Assembly (NCBI RefSeq): GCF_947499065.1
Contig: NZ_CANMMT010000008.1
Location: 62,001 to 126,000 of the forward strand
Direction of reading: 5' to 3'
Source: an uncultured Tenacibaculum sp.
Lineage (GTDB): Bacteria > Bacteroidota > Bacteroidia > Flavobacteriales > Flavobacteriaceae
Length of the DNA: 64,000 nt
A program made the translations under genes and the position numbers. Shown here piece after piece: positions 23,400 to 31,652 of the stretch (position 1 is the first letter of the stretch; each line of letters opens with the position of its first letter). The notes below the pieces were generated by a model that did not search any database, was not told the DNA's origin, and saw nothing but the letters and a program-made list of their open reading frames with translations.

Positions 23400-23885
23400 T
23401 TAGTTTTTTGTCTGCATCTTGTTGTGTTTATGCTTTTTTATTCGAACAACTATTGTATTTGCAGCTAAGTCCCCAATACGTTTATTTTCTTTATTAATTG
23501 ATGCTATTATTACTCCAATTATAAAGAAATAATCAATAAATCCGAGAAAAAATCGACCGAATGCTTGTCCTATCCCAATAGGTTTAAATTCATTCGTAAC
23601 TACTTTAAAGTTTAAAATTCTTTTCCCAATGGTTTGTCCCCAAATTCCTTCACTAATTGGCCATAAAAAAAGTCCAATTAACATGAACCCTAAGGCAGGT
23701 AAACCACTCATGTTATATCCAGCTTCATTTTCTAGTGGTGAACCAAAGAAAAAACCAAGGGTAAACCCGATAATAGTAAAAATGTAAAAATCAATTGTAA
23801 AAGCTAAAATCCGATATTGGACTTTTGCAATTTGGAATTCAGTTTTCTGTATTTCTGTATGATTTTTAATCGTAATTTCTGCCAT
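23400..23885 (-). CDS. RDD-family membrane protein
   Basis: The 161-residue protein has the RDD layout: RILAFTIDFYIFTIIGFTLGF as the first span with its Arg and Asp, a second span (about 68-88), WGQTIGKRILNFKVV between, a third span at about 118-138, and the closing KRIGDLAANTIVV. RDD proteins are transport-associated or Na+/H+ handling proteins in some cases; here the function is unknown. A second RDD gene lies at 25843. Confidence 0.8.
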   Translation of the reverse strand: MAEITIKNHTEIQKTEFQIAKVQYRILAFTIDFYIFTIIGFTLGFFFGSPLENEAGYNMSGLPALGFMLIGLFLWPISEGIWGQTIGKRILNFKVVTNEFKPIGIGQAFGRFFLGFIDYFFIIGVIIASINKENKRIGDLAANTIVVRIKKHKHNKMQTKN

Positions 23886-23900
23886 ATGGATTTCTTTTTT

Positions 23901-23980
23901 AGTTTGTTTACTACTGGTTTAAATATGGAATACTATTTATTTTAGATGTCTGGTTATGCAGAGCTTTGGGTATTTTGTGG
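23901..23980 (-). repeat. Array intergenic element, copy 6 (diverged)
   Basis: AGTTTGTTTACTACTGG, ATGGAATACTATTTATTTTA and GTCTGGTTATGCAGAGCTTT match; the ACCTAA half is decayed. Confidence 0.55.
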
Positions 23981-24000
23981 TTATTGATATAAGTAGTGTT

Positions 24001-24432
24001 TTATTCAGTTTTATAATGCAACAATCCTTTTTCATAAAGCATATTTTTAAACTCTTTGGAATTACAGTTCACTTTATAAGTTGATATTTCACTTCCAATT
24101 CCATAAATAAAAGGTCCAGGTCGATTACTCCAACCTTTTCCAAATTCTCTCGGTTCATAACCAGCAATTCGCCCACTTATTAAAATCCGATTTTCATCTG
24201 TTACTTTTTCGACAATTAAGTCAACACAAGGATAAATTTTGTTTTCGCCGAGATAAACTTTTTCAGCAATCAATTCAGTCACATTATCTTTTCCCGTTGC
24301 TTTTGTTTTTTCAGCTAAATGCCATTCAAATTCAAAGTCGTTTGGAAATTCTTTTCCCGAATGTAATTCAGCATAAAGTTTTAGTTCAGAAAGTGTTTTT
24401 TCGATATGTTTTTTGAATTCGTTTCGGGTCAT
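24001..24432 (-). CDS. Hypothetical protein
   Basis: The protein is 143 aa and soluble. An N-terminal helix (RNEFKKHIEKTLSELKLYAELH) is followed by strands EFEWHLAEKTK, KVYLGENKIYPCVDLIVEKV and RILISGRIAGYEPREFGKGW. The glycine/proline-rich SNRPGPFIYGIG segment is distinctive. I do not recognise a family; size and fold hints are compatible with immunity-like proteins but nothing proves it. Confidence 0.6.
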   Translation of the reverse strand: MTRNEFKKHIEKTLSELKLYAELHSGKEFPNDFEFEWHLAEKTKATGKDNVTELIAEKVYLGENKIYPCVDLIVEKVTDENRILISGRIAGYEPREFGKGWSNRPGPFIYGIGSEISTYKVNCNSKEFKNMLYEKGLLHYKTE

Positions 24433-24446
24433 TTGTCAAATATTGC

Positions 24447-24514
24447 ACAACTTGTTTGTATGCTGAGTATTGTTCTTTACCTAAATATGTCCAGCTATAT
24501 ATAGCTTTGGGGTA
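24447..24514 (-). repeat. Array intergenic element, copy 7
   Basis: ACAACTTGTTTGTATGCTGA and TTACCTAAATATGTCCAG with CTTTGGGG. Its partner arm TGAATTATAGACATTGTTAG lies at 24736-24755, beside the upstream stop; AACTTGTTTGTAT is complementary to it with gaps. Confidence 0.65.
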
Positions 24515-24516
24515 AT

Positions 24517-24580
24517 AAAATAGCAATTAAATTTTTTTAAGTATTCGAATATAGTTAAAAAAAAGAATTTGGCTGTAGAT
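24517..24580. repeat. Dispersed 60-bp repeat, copy C
   Basis: AAAATAGCAATTAAATTTTT, then AAGTATTCGAATATAGTT (palindromic TATTCGAATA) and AAGAATTTGGCTGTAGAT. The rest of the 319-bp gap 24433-24751 holds array element 7 and its right arm; no gene is seen. Confidence 0.75.
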
Positions 24581-24751
24581 ACGGATAGCCCAATAAAAAA
24601 GGTAAGCTTTGTTGAGGTTGTTTTTTTGGGTGTTTTGTTGATGTTTGAGCTATGATTTAGCTATGGAGTCATTCGAAGGATTATTCAGCCTAAATTCAGT
24701 TATAAATTAAACTTTTCTATAATTCTTTGCCACAATGAATTATAGACATTG

Positions 24752-25219
24752 TTAGTTGCTGTTTTTTTTTTCTAATTCTTTGTAATTCAGTGATGTTTTT
24801 ACATCAGTTATTAGTAGTGAAATGTTAAAGTTCAATTTATTCCGTTTTACTTTTGATTTTAGAAAACCAAGTTTTTCAACTATCGTTTCCGCAAAAAATA
24901 GTTGTTGGTCGGTTTCGGATAATTTAAAGAAATTATCTCTGTCAAGAATTATAGGTACTGCAATTGATTTTTCTTTTGGTTTATAATTTTCTATTTCTCT
25001 CAAGTTTTTTCTCAAATAGGGGGTTGGTTTTACGTAAACCTTAAATAAAATTATTTCCAATCCATGTCCATAATTATTCCATTTCAAATGAGCGAGTTTA
25101 TTTTTCAGTCCGTTGTTGCCCCATAAGTAATTCTTGACTAACTCTTTGTCATTATCGCCAATGTCAAAACTCGCAAAAAATCCAATTATATTTTCGTCAA
25201 TTTTTTTGTCATCTTTCAT
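24752..25219 (-). CDS. Hypothetical protein
   Basis: The protein is 155 aa, soluble and lysine-rich. Residues 25-70 carry NYLWGNNGLKNKLAHLKWNNYGHGLEIILFKVYVKP, then YLRKNLREIENY and AVPIILDRDNFFKLSE. No enzyme motif or membrane span is visible. It is preceded by array element 8 and followed by the best-conserved right arm. Function unknown. Confidence 0.6.
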   Translation of the reverse strand: MKDDKKIDENIIGFFASFDIGDNDKELVKNYLWGNNGLKNKLAHLKWNNYGHGLEIILFKVYVKPTPYLRKNLREIENYKPKEKSIAVPIILDRDNFFKLSETDQQLFFAETIVEKLGFLKSKVKRNKLNFNISLLITDVKTSLNYKELEKKNSN

Positions 25220-25230
25220 TATTATGAATT

Positions 25231-25290
25231 ACAATTTATGTGTGTATTTACTTAGTGTGTTTAGTTAAGCGGAGTTTTAGGGTGTTTTGT
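25231..25290 (-). repeat. Array intergenic element, copy 8 (diverged)
   Basis: ACAATTTATGTGTGTATTTA, CTTAGTGTGTTTAG and GAGTTTTAGGGTGTTTTG follow the consensus order. Confidence 0.55.
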
Positions 25291-25319
25291 GGTTATATAT
25301 TGTTATTACTAGTACTTTT

Positions 25320-25781
25320 TTATCCATCTATTAATATTTCAGTCGAAATCAAGTTGTTCATTGTTAGTGTAAAAGTGTGGTTTGGGTCATGCTCTCTTTC
25401 AAAAGCTATTTCCCAAATTTTTGGTTCCTTTTCACAACGAGATAAGTACAAGTAGACAGCTTTAAACTCCTTATTAAAATCAGTTATTTTAAAATCTTCT
25501 TTCCAATTCCGAAATTCGTTTTCAATCATTGGCTTTATTGAAGAGGTGATTTCATTATAATCGGATTCTATTTTTCGGAAAAAGTTCTTTTGGATTACAG
25601 TCGGTCCAGTTACGTATCCCTCAATTCCGATTTCTATTATTTCGTTAGTCGGTTTGAAATGTCTTCTACATTCAAAATAATTCTTTTCAGGATTTTTTTT
25701 GAATTCAGAGAATACCATTCTTCCAAAGAATTCGTCTTCTATTTTAATGGTTTTTCCAAATATAAAATCAAATATTCCCAT
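25320..25781 (-). CDS. Hypothetical protein (MGIFDFIFGK type)
   Basis: The protein is 153 aa. It opens MGIFDFIFGKTIKIEDEFFG, a pattern frequent in small accessory proteins resembling DUF2262. Strands ECRRHFKP, EIIEIGIEGYVTGP and KIWEIAFEREHDPNHTFTLTM surround an acidic helical middle. The DUF2262 assignment is uncertain. No signal or span is seen, so it is cytoplasmic. Confidence 0.6.
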   Translation of the reverse strand: MGIFDFIFGKTIKIEDEFFGRMVFSEFKKNPEKNYFECRRHFKPTNEIIEIGIEGYVTGPTVIQKNFFRKIESDYNEITSSIKPMIENEFRNWKEDFKITDFNKEFKAVYLYLSRCEKEPKIWEIAFEREHDPNHTFTLTMNNLISTEILIDG

Positions 25782-25842
25782 TTTGTTTTTCGTATTTGTA
25801 GTTATATGTTGATTTAAGACGTTTTTTAATTCATGTTTGGCA

Positions 25843-26406
25843 TTATATTATTAAACTCAATCCATAAAAGTAAATCACTCCAATAATTAAAATTCCGATT
25901 AAGTTTAATTTCAACGTTTTGCTTTTAAGGTCGGTCCAAATTGTTTTTAATTTTTCCTTTTCACAAACCACAACTTTCGTATTTGCTAAAAAATCTCCAA
26001 TTCTTCTTTCGGGATTAATTAGTCCAATAATAACTTCTAATGGCCAAGCAACAGCAATTGTCAAATTCCTTATGAAGCATTGTAATTCAGATGCAGGTTT
26101 CTCTGTTTTTCGATTGATAACTTGATATCCCAAAATTCGCTTTGCAGGACTTTTTGCGTTAAAAAAGTCTTTATTGATATAAATAAACATCATAAAAAAG
26201 AAAATTACAGAAGAAGTTCCATTGCTAATTTCTAATATTCCGTTTATGTCTAAAATAGTTAAAAGAATCATTGGTGGAACTATAACGATAGTCATAATTA
26301 TATGGTCTAATAGCATACTAGAAATCCGATGAAACCTTGGATTAATTCCAGCAAGCTTATTAATCTCTATATGTAAAATTCCTTTGTATTTAGTATCGTT
26401 CATCAA
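25843..26406 (-). CDS. RDD-family membrane protein (second copy)
   Basis: The protein is 187 aa. It shows RRIGDFLANTKVV near residue 135, SPAKRILGYQVINR at about 95-108, and spans at about 30-55, 62-80, 112-128 and 165-185. It is longer than the RDD protein at 23400 and similar only in motifs, so the two entered separately or diverged long ago. The listed start has two adjacent ATGs (26406 and 26403). Confidence 0.75.
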   Translation of the reverse strand: MMNDTKYKGILHIEINKLAGINPRFHRISSMLLDHIIMTIVIVPPMILLTILDINGILEISNGTSSVIFFFMMFIYINKDFFNAKSPAKRILGYQVINRKTEKPASELQCFIRNLTIAVAWPLEVIIGLINPERRIGDFLANTKVVVCEKEKLKTIWTDLKSKTLKLNLIGILIIGVIYFYGLSLII

Positions 26407-26414
26407 ATGTTTGT

Positions 26415-26500
26415 TAACTTGTTTATATGTGTAATATTGTTCCTGTTGTTACCTAATGTGTTTAGCTATGAGGAGGTTTTGGGTGTTTTGTGGTTATATA
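26415..26500 (-). repeat. Array intergenic element, copy 9
   Basis: AACTTGTTTATATGTGTAAT, TTGTTCCTGTTGTTACCTAA and GGTTTTGGGTGTTTTGTGG. It is among the best-preserved copies, and the last part repeats at 23970 and 25285. Confidence 0.7.
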
Positions 26501-26513
26501 TTGATGTAAAACG

Positions 26514-27041
26514 TTATTTTTCAAAATCCATTTTATTGTTAACCACAAATGCAATTAATAATTCGGTCAAATTATCTTGATATTTATAAAATTCCGAATC
26601 GCATTTATTCCAGCTTTTCTTAGCTTTTTGTTGAATCAATTCTAGTTCGTTTTGTCTTTCAGTTCTGTCTTTTGGTACAATTCCATTTTTAAATTCAGAG
26701 TTCGCTTTTTGTACAATTTTTGAGGTTTTTTTCGCTCCGATTTCTAATAAAGCATTTACTGTTTCTTGGCTAAAATCTCCGCTTGAATTAAAATAGTATT
26801 GGTTGAATCCGCCATTATTTATTTCTCGTTCTAAATTTTCAACATAAAGAAAACTCTTTTGTGAAGAATTCAGTTTCTCAATTTTTTCTCCGTATTCTGA
26901 TTTTTTATTTAGGTATGAGTCAATTTCCATCACAACCATGTCTCGTCTTTTCTTTTTCAAAACTTTGTCCAAGTCAAACTCAGTTTGCGAACTTGCATTG
27001 GCTGAAAATAATGATGCTATGAATATTATTAGTTTTTTCAA
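26514..27041 (-). CDS. DUF4375 domain protein with signal peptide
   Basis: A signal sequence (about 1-19, IIFIASLFSANASSQ) precedes a DUF4375 domain (about 50-170). Recognisable pieces are VENLEREINNGGFNQYYFNSSGD and TVNALLEIGAKKTSKIVQKA. DUF4375 is related to DNA-mimic protein DMP19-like folds and is usually cytoplasmic, so the exported form is notable. The downstream end has FYKYQDNLTELL, also typical. The role is unknown. Confidence 0.8.
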   Translation of the reverse strand: MKKLIIFIASLFSANASSQTEFDLDKVLKKKRRDMVVMEIDSYLNKKSEYGEKIEKLNSSQKSFLYVENLEREINNGGFNQYYFNSSGDFSQETVNALLEIGAKKTSKIVQKANSEFKNGIVPKDRTERQNELELIQQKAKKSWNKCDSEFYKYQDNLTELLIAFVVNNKMDFEK

Positions 27042-27061
27042 AGATTCGTTTTTAATATTTT

Positions 27062-27141
27062 ACAACTTGTTTATATGCGTAATATTGTTCCTGTTATTTA
27101 CCTAATATATCTGGCTATACAGAATTTCAGATGTTGTATAC
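27062..27141 (-). repeat. Array intergenic element, copy 10
   Basis: ACAACTTGTTTATATGCGTA, GTTCCTGTTATTTACCTAAT and a right arm CAGATGTTGTATACAGC at 27127-27143. Confidence 0.7.
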
Positions 27142-27145
27142 AGCT

Positions 27146-27901
27146 TTATTTTTTAGATAAAAAAACTTTTGATTTTATTATGAATTCATCTTTGGTTTCA
27201 CCTTCATGAGCACCATGAGATACATTTGGTAATATCCAAAGGTCAGATTTAGGTAGGTTTTTCTTAACACGAACTACCTCTTCTAAATCCATACCTTCAT
27301 CATCATCACCTATCATGATTAATGTCTCAGGTTTTATACTTTGCAATTCTTCATTAGTTATCTCAACAGTATAATTTTTAAACTGATTCATTATTTCTTT
27401 TATGTGTTCATCTCCTTCATGTGAAGTCTTAAGCCAAGGAAAATTGTTTCGATTTTCAAAAGTAAAAGCTTTTAAATATTCAGGAAAGTCATTGATTGTC
27501 CATGTTCCAACTGCACCTATAGTTATCATAGATTTTATTAAAGAAGGATTGATTAAAGCTAATTGATAAAGCACATCTCCACCAAAACTAAATCCAATAG
27601 CTTTGATTTTTTTTAATTGCAAATATTGAATTAAGGAATTAAGGTCTTGAGCAACAGATTTTATAGATAAATCCTCTTTAAACGGCTCTGATTTCCCATG
27701 TCCTGTTAAATCAATTAAATATACTTCGTATTCTTTTTCATAATTTTTCACATAAGGTTTCCATGATTTAGATGATTGTGTGTAACCATGTAATAGGAAT
27801 AAAGGCTTTCCTTTTCCGTAAATTTCGTAATAGAGGCTTTTTCCATTTATAGAAACGGATCCCTGTTTTTTAGGAGTTTGAGATAAAACGTTGGTTGACA
27901 T
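27146..27901 (-). CDS. Alpha/beta hydrolase, probably exported
   Basis: The fold is clear: LFLLHGYTQSSKSW (oxyanion region), IDLTGHGKSEPF, the nucleophile elbow GFSFGGD, the acid region MIGDDDEGM and the histidine in VSHGAHEG. The substrate is unknown. The listed ATG is inside a signal-like sequence: in-frame codons upstream read TTLITLLL before MSTNVLSQT but lack an ATG, and an out-of-frame ATG (MIKSLL) sits just upstream. Either a non-ATG start or a one-base frameshift in the signal peptide is likely. Confidence 0.85.
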   Translation of the reverse strand: MSTNVLSQTPKKQGSVSINGKSLYYEIYGKGKPLFLLHGYTQSSKSWKPYVKNYEKEYEVYLIDLTGHGKSEPFKEDLSIKSVAQDLNSLIQYLQLKKIKAIGFSFGGDVLYQLALINPSLIKSMITIGAVGTWTINDFPEYLKAFTFENRNNFPWLKTSHEGDEHIKEIMNQFKNYTVEITNEELQSIKPETLIMIGDDDEGMDLEEVVRVKKNLPKSDLWILPNVSHGAHEGETKDEFIIKSKVFLSKK

Positions 27902-28010
27902 TAAAAGAAGAGTTATTAGAGTAGTGATTTTATCATTTGTATTCAGTTATTGGTCTTTGGATATTGCTGCTAACGTATCTGTGTGTGATTTTGTTACGTG
28001 TTTCAATAAC

Positions 28011-28074
28011 TAAATTAGCAATTAAATTTTTTTAGTATTCGAATATAGCTAAAAAAAAGAATTTGGTTATAGAT
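28011..28074. repeat. Dispersed 60-bp repeat, copy D
   Basis: ATTAGCAATTAAATTTTTTT, AGTATTCGAATATAGCTAAA and AAGAATTTGGTTATAGATTT; nearly identical to copy C. The rest of the gap 27902-28139 carries GTTAACGG and GCTAAC motifs that may be decayed arms. Confidence 0.75.
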
Positions 28075-28139
28075 TTTGGTTGTTATGTTAACGGTATTGT
28101 ATTGGCGTAGTAGCGGATTTTCGATGCTAACTTTTCAAT

Positions 28140-29273
28140 TTATAACTGGCTTTTCCCGATTTTTTTATATGTTTTTTTCATTCCGAAAAGTAATCTTATA
28201 GCATTAAATGGGTAAATGAAAAGGCGATAGATAAGCACTATTGTTATAAACGAACTAACTAAAAGGATAAGAAGTTTGGAAAGGATATTTAAATCAAGCT
28301 TAACTATATAGTAAGCAAAAATGACAATAACAGTTTGGTGTAAAATATAAAATGGATAAATAGCTTCATTCATTTGTTTAAGGTATACACTTGGTTTGTT
28401 AAAGTAAACCTGTCCGTACCCCAGTATGGTCATAACAAAACTCCAACCTAATATACAACACAGCCCATACCAAATATCCCAGCGAACGGAAATGCTTAAA
28501 TAAGGTTCTACAAGATTATTCGGAATGAAATAGTAGCTATAGAATAAAAGTGAGGAGATTAAAAGAATGATTATGTGAAAATGTCTAAATTTTTTTAAGT
28601 TGTCCCAAAAGATTTGTGAAGACGCAAACAAAATACCGATAATAAAAAAATAGGTATAATAAAATGTTTCTGAAAAATTTGTTAGAGATGATGAACCTGT
28701 TGGATAGTACCTTTTAAGTATTATTGTTCCTAACATTAAAGGGAAGACTCCTAATAAAAGTCCAATTTTGTATGAGGATATTTTCTTAAGCCAATTCCTA
28801 AGAACCATAGATTTTTGAGACCTAAGAAAAAGTATTAGAGGTATTACAATTACAGAAATTACGTAAAGGTTTTCTATAAACCAGAGATGGTTTGTTTCAA
28901 AACGTCCTTGTGTGTAAATCTGCCAATAAGAATTAAATTCATTAATATATTGATAATACGTTTGTGGAGGTACGATAAAAATTACGCCAAAAAAAAGTGG
29001 AATTAGAAGTCTACCTGTACGCTCTTTAATGAATTGTTTCCAAGTTCGTTTTGAGAATGCAAGAACAGTTCCTGTACCTGATATCAAAAAAAGTAAGGGA
29101 AGTCTAAATTGCTCAAAATAAACCATAATATTATCCATTAGTTTGCTAGATTCAGCATTCATAATATGAAAGCCGTCTCCATTAAACGGCATTCCTATAT
29201 GGTGAAAATAAACGGCCAAAATAGCAATAACTCTTAACCAATCTAAATCGTATCTTCTGTTTGTAGTATCCAT
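28140..29273 (-). CDS. Acyltransferase family 3 membrane protein (OafA/YrhL-like)
   Basis: The 377-aa protein has about ten spans and the acyltransferase-3 signature: RRYDLDWLRVIAILAVYFHHIG at the N-terminus (with the conserved His), then FRLPLLFLISG and RLLIPLFFGV. Family members O-acylate carbohydrates or lipids at the cell envelope. The upstream gene encodes a LytTR regulator, a pairing often seen in Bacteroidota, and may control it. The substrate cannot be told. It has no SGNH domain. Confidence 0.88.
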   Translation of the reverse strand: MDTTNRRYDLDWLRVIAILAVYFHHIGMPFNGDGFHIMNAESSKLMDNIMVYFEQFRLPLLFLISGTGTVLAFSKRTWKQFIKERTGRLLIPLFFGVIFIVPPQTYYQYINEFNSYWQIYTQGRFETNHLWFIENLYVISVIVIPLILFLRSQKSMVLRNWLKKISSYKIGLLLGVFPLMLGTIILKRYYPTGSSSLTNFSETFYYTYFFIIGILFASSQIFWDNLKKFRHFHIIILLISSLLFYSYYFIPNNLVEPYLSISVRWDIWYGLCCILGWSFVMTILGYGQVYFNKPSVYLKQMNEAIYPFYILHQTVIVIFAYYIVKLDLNILSKLLILLVSSFITIVLIYRLFIYPFNAIRLLFGMKKTYKKIGKSQL

Positions 29274-29363
29274 TAATTTTGTTTTTGGGGCAATAATAAA
29301 AACAAAATCAGCTTGTTTTTTAGCTAAGTGATGAATGGCAATTGATAGTGATGAAATGCAAGC

Positions 29364-30239
29364 CTAATCATTTTTTAGGTTTATATAAGCTTGATTAAAC
29401 TCTTCAATTTTTGAACGAGAAACAGGGATTGTTCTATTGGAATAGTTTTTTAAATGAAGTATATATCCTTGGGCATTTCCAGAAACAGATTCAATAGTGT
29501 TAAGATTTACAACATATGAACGATGAGTTTTAAAAATGAATGGATAAGAATTTAATTGGTTCAAAAACTCTTTAAGAGTTAGACGTTTCATTTTTTTTTC
29601 ATAATCAGTTGAATGGTCATAATATATTTCTAGATAATTGCCATCCACTTTTGCATAAAGAAATGTTCGAATATTTAATTCAAAATTTTCTTCTTTTATT
29701 GGGGTAGTAATTTGAACGATTTCATCAGTAATATTGCTGTATTGTTGATTAATGGGAAGTTTTTTTAAATCATTCGAGCGTTTGTTAATTAAACGTTGTA
29801 GGTTTAACGGTAGAATAATTAGCAGCAATAAAATACCAACTAAAAAGGTATTTCTTATTTCTTCCCACAAATATCTAAAAGACCAGTTATCAGGATTTGT
29901 GTAAATAAAATCTCGAATTAAGAAACTTGCAATACCAATAAGAAATAAAACGATTGCTAAATGTAGAAACTCTTTGCCTAAAGTCCAATTTTCGGTGTTT
30001 TTTACCGACTTCTTGAGTAAGAAAAAATAGATGAAAGCAACTGGTATTGGTGTAACGGAATGCAATGTTATAATCCATAAGTAATCTATTTTATGTTCTT
30101 CAATATTTACAACAAAGGGGTCAAATAAATACGTAAAAAGAAAGCTAGCGATTGCGATAAAGCAAAGTAAGAATAATACTTTTTTTAATTCCTCATAGTA
30201 AAATGGATAAGGCTGTTTTATGTAGGTTTCAATATGCAT
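29364..30239 (-). CDS. LytTR-type DNA-binding regulator with membrane N-terminus
   Basis: Four hydrophobic spans (about 22-42, 50-70, 85-105, 130-150) are followed by a LytTR DNA-binding domain (about 195-285): FLYAKVDGNYLEIYY, RLTLKEFLNQL, FIFKTHRSYVVNLNTIESV and TIPVSRSKIEEF. It is a membrane-tethered transcription regulator without a receiver domain. It lies 90 bp upstream of the acyltransferase, its likely target. The signal it senses is unknown. Confidence 0.85.
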   Translation of the reverse strand: MHIETYIKQPYPFYYEELKKVLFLLCFIAIASFLFTYLFDPFVVNIEEHKIDYLWIITLHSVTPIPVAFIYFFLLKKSVKNTENWTLGKEFLHLAIVLFLIGIASFLIRDFIYTNPDNWSFRYLWEEIRNTFLVGILLLLIILPLNLQRLINKRSNDLKKLPINQQYSNITDEIVQITTPIKEENFELNIRTFLYAKVDGNYLEIYYDHSTDYEKKMKRLTLKEFLNQLNSYPFIFKTHRSYVVNLNTIESVSGNAQGYILHLKNYSNRTIPVSRSKIEEFNQAYINLKND

Positions 30240-30366
30240 TAATTTTATATGTTATTGTGATGTGGTCTTTATTTTTTTAATGACGTAAACTTGTTTAGAT
30301 ACTGTGCTAATTATAGTTTATTTATTCCATTTTATTCGCAACTATTTTATTATTTACAATAAAAAA

Positions 30367-30421
30367 GTCAAGCTGTTTGTTTTGTTTATGTACTTGGCTA
30401 AGTAAGAACTTTAGATGTTTT
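30367..30421 (-). repeat. Array intergenic element, copy 11 (diverged)
   Basis: AGCTGTTTGTTTTGTTTATG, CTTGGCTAAGTAAGAACTTT and AGATGTTTTT. It overlaps the 3' end of the 184-aa gene's stop region. Confidence 0.45.
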
Positions 30422-30975
30422 TAGTATCCAATATTAAAAATTCTAAATATTATAAATAATGCAATACCTATGTAAAAAACTACTAACCTCAATTTATCTG
30501 AAATGTTTAATCCTTTTAATATGCCTAATAAGCCAATGAACATGAACAATACTTTTATTCGATTTGAGTACTTTTTTCTATTAGAGTTATAGTCTTTAGT
30601 TTTTAGCAATGAATGGTTTTTTAATTTAATACTATATATATTAATATCATTATTTAAATCCAGTTTGTTTAGATTAGATTTACTAATTTTTATTTCTATA
30701 AATTGTCCTTCTTTTAAGTTTGAAATGTATTTACGATTCTTGCTGCTAATAGCACCATTTAAGATTTGAAATCTAGCATTGTATTTCTTAGCGTAAAATA
30801 TATAATCAGCTTTATTTCTTTGTCCAGTTATGTTTTGAATGCCTCTCTTAAGTTGAATTTTTAAATTCACTAATTCAGAATACTCTAGATCATATTTATT
30901 AAATCTAATTAGACTCCATATCAAGATTGCTATTCCAATTAATAAATAGATCCATTTATTTTTTGATTTTATCAT
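30421..30975 (-). CDS. Hypothetical membrane protein
   Basis: The protein is 184 aa with one N-terminal span (about 8-24) and two C-terminal spans (about 140-158, 162-180). The soluble region between contains ADYIFYAKKYNARFQILNGAI and LKEGQFIEIKISKSNL, a beta-rich pattern resembling DUF3592-type proteins. That resemblance is weak. It neighbours the DoxX-like gene, with a partial array element between (30990-31010). Confidence 0.55.
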   Translation of the reverse strand: MIKSKNKWIYLLIGIAILIWSLIRFNKYDLEYSELVNLKIQLKRGIQNITGQRNKADYIFYAKKYNARFQILNGAISSKNRKYISNLKEGQFIEIKISKSNLNKLDLNNDINIYSIKLKNHSLLKTKDYNSNRKKYSNRIKVLFMFIGLLGILKGLNISDKLRLVVFYIGIALFIIFRIFNIGY

Positions 30976-31023
30976 TAAATTAACATTATAACTTGTTTGT
31001 GTACAGAGTGTTAATTTTGTTGT

Positions 31024-31563
31024 TTACCATTTGATAGTGATAAAATATTCCAGAATTCTTAACACAAAAAATATTCCAAAAGCTATTAGGGTTTTTAGAA
31101 AGAATTTAGCTTTTTTTCGCTCTGTTTTTTCAGTTTTCAATAACATTTTTATGCTATTTATTAACTTTTCTTTATTTAACCATAAAATAATCAGAATCAT
31201 TAACTGATATAGAATTGCGGCTTTCAAAGCTCCTAAATGAACTCCAAAGTATATATCTTGAAAGATAACATTTACAAGTATGGTTGAAGTAAATAAACAA
31301 CCAATTATTCGAGTTTTTTTAATAAGAATTAAAATTCCACCAATAATTTCAAAAACTCCTAATGTGATAGCAAATGATTTTGAGTAACCATAAAAGGCCC
31401 ACATCAATTCCATTCCAGTCATTTCATTGACGGCTTTGTCAATTTCTGTAGCGCCGTCAAATTGGAATAGTTTTGCGCCACCATAAATAAACATTGCTAA
31501 AACTACAATCCAACTGATTGCATTTTCAAATATTTCAATTCTATCCTTTTTATTAAAATTCAT
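31024..31563 (-). CDS. DoxX-like membrane protein
   Basis: The protein is 179 aa with four or five spans. The DoxX/DoxD pattern is seen in FIYGGAKLFQFDG, WAFYGYSKSFAITLGVFEIIGGILILIKKTRIIG and HLGALKAAILYQLMILI. DoxX-like proteins are often linked to redox or sulfur chemistry but this subgroup is uncharacterised. It is the first (most upstream) gene of the array, directly downstream of the last intergenic element. Confidence 0.75.
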   Translation of the reverse strand: MNFNKKDRIEIFENAISWIVVLAMFIYGGAKLFQFDGATEIDKAVNEMTGMELMWAFYGYSKSFAITLGVFEIIGGILILIKKTRIIGCLFTSTILVNVIFQDIYFGVHLGALKAAILYQLMILIILWLNKEKLINSIKMLLKTEKTERKKAKFFLKTLIAFGIFFVLRILEYFITIKW

Positions 31564-31581
31564 TTTAGAGTTCAGTTTTCT

Positions 31582-31652
31582 TAGCTTGTTTGTAGAGCAT
31601 AATTTCTGCTATTTTCCTAATGCCTCAAAACAAGCAAAATTTTAGGTGTTTT
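31582..31652 (-). repeat. Array intergenic element, copy 12 (array right boundary)
   Basis: TTAGCTTGTTTGTAGAGCAT, TTTCCTAATGCCTC and AAATTTTAGGTGTTTTATA. It ends 10 bp before a terminator and the first gene outside the array. Confidence 0.6.
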
